This document shows, one piece after another, positions 33,574 to 38,228 of a DNA stretch of 38,228 nucleotides. A program made the translations under genes and the position numbers. Source of the DNA: an uncultured Paracoccaceae bacterium (lineage in GTDB: Bacteria; Pseudomonadota; Alphaproteobacteria; Rhizobiales; Rhizobiaceae). Under the pieces are notes generated by a model, which saw nothing but the letters and a program-made list of their open reading frames with translations, was not told the origin of the DNA and did not search any database. Each line of letters starts with the position of its first letter. Within the stretch, counting starts at the first letter, position 1. The DNA lies in contig CALMYO010000033.1 of NCBI GenBank assembly GCA_937873685.1, positions 1 through 38,228 on the forward strand, read 5' to 3'.

Positions 33574-35352
33574 TTAGTCGGCCGGCAGATCGAGAATGAA
33601 ACGGGCGCCAAGCACGCGTTCAGGATCGGCCGGATCGATGATGTTCTCCGCCTTCAACGTGCCGCCATGGGCCTCGGCAATCTGGCGCGAAATCGAAAGG
33701 CCGAGGCCGGAATTCTGCCCGAAGGACTCTTCGCCGGGACGGTCTGTGTAGAACCGTGCGAAGATCGATTCAATGTTGGCGGCGCGAATGCCCGGCCCGT
33801 TGTCCTCGACCATGATTCGCGTGCGACCGCCCTGATGCTTGAGTACAACGCGGATACGGCCTGTCCCATCATCGACGAACGAGCGCGCGTTTTCGATCAG
33901 GTTGGTGACGATCTGGCCGAGGCGCGATTCATGTCCGTTGACAAAGAACCCGCCGCGACCGGCTGGCGGCGGATTGCGCGCCAATTCGATCCGGACCGCC
34001 TTGTCGCGCCGCACCTCGTTGGTGATGGCGACAAGGTTGGCCAGCAGCTTGTCGAGATCGACGATCTGCGAATCGGCGCGGGCGAGTTCGGCGTCGAGTC
34101 GCGAGGCGTCGGAGATATCGGAGATCAGCCTGTCGAGCCGCCGCACATCGTGGTTGATCACCGCGAGCAGGCGCTGGCGCGAGGTTTCGTTTTTTGCCAG
34201 CGGCAGGGTTTCAACGGCGCTGCGCAACGAGGTGAGCGGATTTTTCAGTTCGTGACTGACATCGGCGGCGAAGCTCTCGATTGCATCGATGCGCGCATAG
34301 AGCGATTTCGTCATGTCGCGCAGCGCAATCGACAGGTTGCCGATCTCGTCCTGGCGGTCGGAGAAATCCGGGATTTCCTCGCGCACGCGCACGCCGCGGC
34401 GCACCCGCACCGCCGCCGCCGCCAGACGGCGCAAAGGGTTGGCGATGGTCGAGGCGAGAAGCATCGAAAGCAACATGGTGACAACGAGCGCCACGCCGCC
34501 GACGCGCATGATCGCCAGCCGCTCGGCCTCCACGATGGCATCGATATCGCCGCCCTGGGTCGACAGTTGCAGCACGCCGAGCACGGCCCGGAACCGCTGC
34601 ACCGGCACTGCCACCGAGACGATCAGCTCGCCCTTCTCGCTCATCCGCTCCACCGGCACCCGGTTGCCGGTCAGGGCCGCCATCACTTCCGGGTAGCTGC
34701 CGCCGCTGCCGCCCGGTTCCTCGCGGTCGATCGGCAGGTCGTTGCGGCGGAAGATGCCGCCGATCCAGTCGCCGGCACGCTCGAGGAACCCTGGCTGCCC
34801 GGTTTCGATCGGCGGCAGGCCATAGCGAAGGATCTGCCCTTGCGAGTAGAGATGCGAGGAATCGAGGATGAGATTGGCGTCGCGGTCGTAGATGCGCGCG
34901 CGGGTGCGTGTCGGCGAGATCAGCCGGCGCAGCACCGGGGCGACACGCTCCGGACTGATCGGGAAATCGAGATTGTCGAGGCTGTCGATGGTGGGCACCG
35001 TGCTCTCGCCGGCCTGCAGTTCGAGCAGCTTCTCCGGATCGAGCAGGATGGCGTTGGTCTCTACGGTGGCGGAGGCCGAAATCGCCGCGGCGATGATCTC
35101 GCCCTGGGTCATCAGGCTTTCCACCCGCGCATCGATCAGCCCCTCGCGGAACTGGTTCAGGTACAAGATGCCGGAAATCAGAACGCCGAGCGCGGCGAGA
35201 TTGAGAAAAAGGATGCGCCGCGTCAGCGAGGAAAAGACATAGTGGCCGAGAATGCGGCGCGCCGGCGTCAGCAACCAGGGCGCCCGCAGCCGCACGCCCC
35301 TGCGTCGCGCGGTCGCGCGCGCGAGAGGTCTGTCGCCTGTATCGACCGCCAT
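33574..35352 (-). CDS. chvG: sensor histidine kinase ChvG (ExoS/BvrS family)
   Basis: Membrane sensor of the ChvG-ChvI system that controls envelope, exopolysaccharide, acid-response and host-interaction genes in rhizobia, Agrobacterium and Brucella. The 592-residue protein has a basic N terminus, helix 1 (about 47-66, ILFLNLAALGVLISGILYL), a long periplasmic sensor part with TRTRARIYDRDANLILDSSHLY, helix 2 (about 284-304), a HAMP segment (IANPLRRLAAAAVRVRRG), the H-box ESFAADVSHELKNPLTSL with His 367, the N-box GQIVTNLIENARSF and SGLGLSISRQIAEAHGG. It is 22 nt downstream of chvI on the same strand. A hairpin terminator follows directly. The periplasmic inhibitor ExoR is not in the window. 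Confidence 0.96.
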   Translation of the reverse strand: MAVDTGDRPLARATARRRGVRLRAPWLLTPARRILGHYVFSSLTRRILFLNLAALGVLISGILYLNQFREGLIDARVESLMTQGEIIAAAISASATVETNAILLDPEKLLELQAGESTVPTIDSLDNLDFPISPERVAPVLRRLISPTRTRARIYDRDANLILDSSHLYSQGQILRYGLPPIETGQPGFLERAGDWIGGIFRRNDLPIDREEPGGSGGSYPEVMAALTGNRVPVERMSEKGELIVSVAVPVQRFRAVLGVLQLSTQGGDIDAIVEAERLAIMRVGGVALVVTMLLSMLLASTIANPLRRLAAAAVRVRRGVRVREEIPDFSDRQDEIGNLSIALRDMTKSLYARIDAIESFAADVSHELKNPLTSLRSAVETLPLAKNETSRQRLLAVINHDVRRLDRLISDISDASRLDAELARADSQIVDLDKLLANLVAITNEVRRDKAVRIELARNPPPAGRGGFFVNGHESRLGQIVTNLIENARSFVDDGTGRIRVVLKHQGGRTRIMVEDNGPGIRAANIESIFARFYTDRPGEESFGQNSGLGLSISRQIAEAHGGTLKAENIIDPADPERVLGARFILDLPAD

Positions 35353-35374
35353 GGCTTTCGTTCGCCTGTTCCGC

Positions 35375-36079
35375 TCAGCTCTCGCGGAACCGGTAACCGA
35401 CCCCGTAGAGCGTTTCGATCATGTCGAAGCTGTCGTCGACCACCTTGAATTTCTTGCGCAGCCGCTTGATGTGGCTGTCGATCGTGCGGTCGTCAACATA
35501 GACCTGTTCATCATACGCCGCATCCATCAGCGAATCACGGCTTTTCACGACCCCTGGACGCTGTGCCAGCGCATGCAGGATCAGGAACTCTGTGACGGTG
35601 AGAGTGACCGCCTCGCCTTTCCAGGTGCAAGTATGACGCTCCTGGTCGAGCGCCAACTGGCCGCGCACCAGGGATTGCGCGGCGGTTTCGGTCCCGCCCT
35701 TGGCGGAATTGTCGCGCGCGGCGGTGCGCCGCAGCACCGCCTTCACCCGCTCCACCAGCAGGCGCTGCGAGAACGGCTTGGTGATGAAATCGTCGGCGCC
35801 CATCTTCAGGCCGAACAGTTCGTCGATCTCGTCATCCTTGGAGGTGAGGAAAATCACCGGAAGGTCTGACTTCTGTCGCAACCGGCGCAGCAGTTCCATG
35901 CCGTCCATGCGCGGCATCTTGATGTCGAAGATGGCGAGATTCGGCGGGCTCTTGGTCAGGCCGTCTAGCGCGGAGGCGCCGTCGGTATAGGATTCGACGC
36001 GATAACCCTCCGACTCCAGCGCGATGGCGACAGAGGTCAGGATGTTGCGATCGTCGTCAACCAGCGCGATGGTCTGCAT
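35375..36079 (-). CDS. chvI: response regulator ChvI (OmpR family)
   Basis: DNA-binding partner of ChvG, 234 residues. The receiver has DDD at residues 8-10, phospho-acceptor Asp 52 ([13 protein letters not shown]), VIFLTSKDD and [11 protein letters not shown]. The winged-helix domain runs through [47 protein letters not shown] and [11 protein letters not shown]. The ATG at 36079 ([10 protein letters not shown]) has GGGAGA upstream; a short upstream extension is unlikely. The gene is the first of the chvI-chvG unit and runs divergently from pckA over a 322-nt region, the typical rhizobial arrangement. Confidence 0.97.
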   Translation of the reverse strand: MQTIALVDDDRNILTSVAIALESEGYRVESYTDGASALDGLTKSPPNLAIFDIKMPRMDGMELLRRLRQKSDLPVIFLTSKDDEIDELFGLKMGADDFITKPFSQRLLVERVKAVLRRTAARDNSAKGGTETAAQSLVRGQLALDQERHTCTWKGEAVTLTVTEFLILHALAQRPGVVKSRDSLMDAAYDEQVYVDDRTIDSHIKRLRKKFKVVDDSFDMIETLYGVGYRFRES

Positions 36080-36401
36080 CGAATTCGTCTCCCTGGTCAT
36101 GCGGCGTCCCTTCCGTGAGCATCGCCGCCGCTTCGATTACCAAAAGGGGGAAAAAATGTGGCGCACAAAAAAATGGGCGACGCAACGCTGCCACAACGGT
36201 TCATTCATCATGCAGGGCAATACATGGTAAAAAAACAGTTAAATCACGAAAAAATTCAAACGATTAAACGCTTTTTGAAATCTTTAAACCGATTTTAGAT
36301 TTGCCGGCGGCCGACAATTCTGGTTTCAGCCGGCACCTGGTTTTGGGCCGGTCGCGCCGGCGGCGAGCAAGCGACAAATACTGAGGGCGGAGGAAATAAC
36401 C
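36080..36401. promoter_or_regulatory. divergent control region between chvI and pckA
   Basis: A 322-nt gap, clearly AT-rich from about 36140 to 36300 against a GC-rich background. On the pckA side TTCAAACGATTAAA (36255-36268) is an imperfect palindrome centred on CG (10 of 14 positions symmetric), with further TTAAA-type repeats at 36237-36241 and 36283-36288. A possible promoter is TTGAAA at 36275-36280 with TAGATT at 36296-36301 (15-nt spacer). The CG-centred palindrome suits a LacI-family regulator; PckR of this family controls pckA in Sinorhizobium, but binding here is inference. A GGAGG ribosome site precedes pckA. Confidence 0.5.
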
Positions 36402-38012
<1,611 letters not shown>

Positions 38013-38037
38013 CTGGTTTCCAGGGAGGAGGCATGCC

Positions 38038-38070
38038 AAAAACCTGCCGGCGCGCGCCGGCGGGTTTTCT
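38038..38070 (+). terminator. Rho-independent terminator of pckA
   Basis: AACCTGCCGG (38041-38050) pairs with CCGGCGGGTT (38057-38066) with one T-G pair; the CG-repeat centre forms the loop. It is flanked by A residues on the left and TTTTCTT on the right, which makes it potentially bidirectional. It lies 26 nt after the pckA stop. The remaining 158 nt to the window end hold no assignable gene. Confidence 0.9.
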
Positions 38071-38228
38071 TGCGATTCATCCCTTGAAGCCACTGTCCCG
38101 GCGCATTGCAGGAAGCGGCGGCGGCCGATATGGAAAGGACCGGCAGCCGGCGCCTTCGTTAGAGTATCCGTGATTATCAAGCCACTTTTTCCTGCCATGG
38201 CTTTCCTTTCTTGAGGAGTGCGTTGGCG

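Noticed and set aside
38177-38228. Possible 3' end of a minus-strand gene at the right window edge (reads ...NALLKKGKPWQEKVA then stop)
   Set aside because: Only 16 codons are inside the window and no family can be recognised; it may be chance.

Overview
The window looks like a chromosomal segment of a high-GC alphaproteobacterium of the order Hyphomicrobiales (Rhizobiales). The main evidence is the right third, which carries the conserved rhizobial block pckA | chvI-chvG | manX-ptsH | ahcY | divL-like kinase | tsaE/amgK-murU-addB-addA | trxA in the expected order and orientations. Codon use is uniformly GC-rich. I found no insertion sequence, phage, integrase, CRISPR or rRNA gene. Family or genus cannot be fixed from the sequence alone.

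Left part (1-19,100), an assembly of small modules. It opens with a 5'-truncated tRNA-Ala(CGC) and a tRNA-Thr(GGT). Next come a small membrane protein, an exported agmatine-deiminase-family protein and argB, all on the minus strand. Divergent from argB is an ECF sigma/anti-sigma pair, followed by an exported fasciclin-domain protein and an exported MsrB, which suggests an envelope oxidative-damage response. After an amidase comes a redox-sensing-like cluster: cytochrome b561, two divergent PepSY proteins and an OmpR-type two-component system. Then follow a phosphonate/phosphate-type ABC transporter behind an array of PHO-box half-sites, a SAM methyltransferase, the GTPase engB, a TVP38/TMEM64 membrane protein paired with a MerA-like flavoprotein, and an orphan histidine kinase.

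Right part (19,100-38,228). On the minus strand, divL -> tsaE/amgK -> murU -> addB -> addA is a tightly overlapped chain (mostly 4-nt ATGA/GTGA overlaps) linking cell-cycle signalling, tRNA modification, MurNAc recycling and double-strand-break repair. trxA lies downstream with its own promoter and terminator. Upstream are ahcY with its own promoter, terminator and a palindromic operator candidate, the short nitrogen-type PTS pair manX-ptsH, and chvG-chvI. pckA runs divergently from chvI behind an AT-rich control region.

Most notable points: addB is split by a frameshift at one point inside an otherwise intact gene. hprK, normally between chvG and manX, is absent and a terminator sits in its place, although HPr keeps its regulatory serine. 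The divL-like kinase carries tyrosine instead of the phospho-accepting histidine. Four PHO-box-like half-sites at exact 11-bp spacing precede the phosphonate-type transporter. I did not find a convincing wholly new multi-gene system; the ECF/fasciclin/MsrB and PepSY/b561/two-component modules are the least explained.
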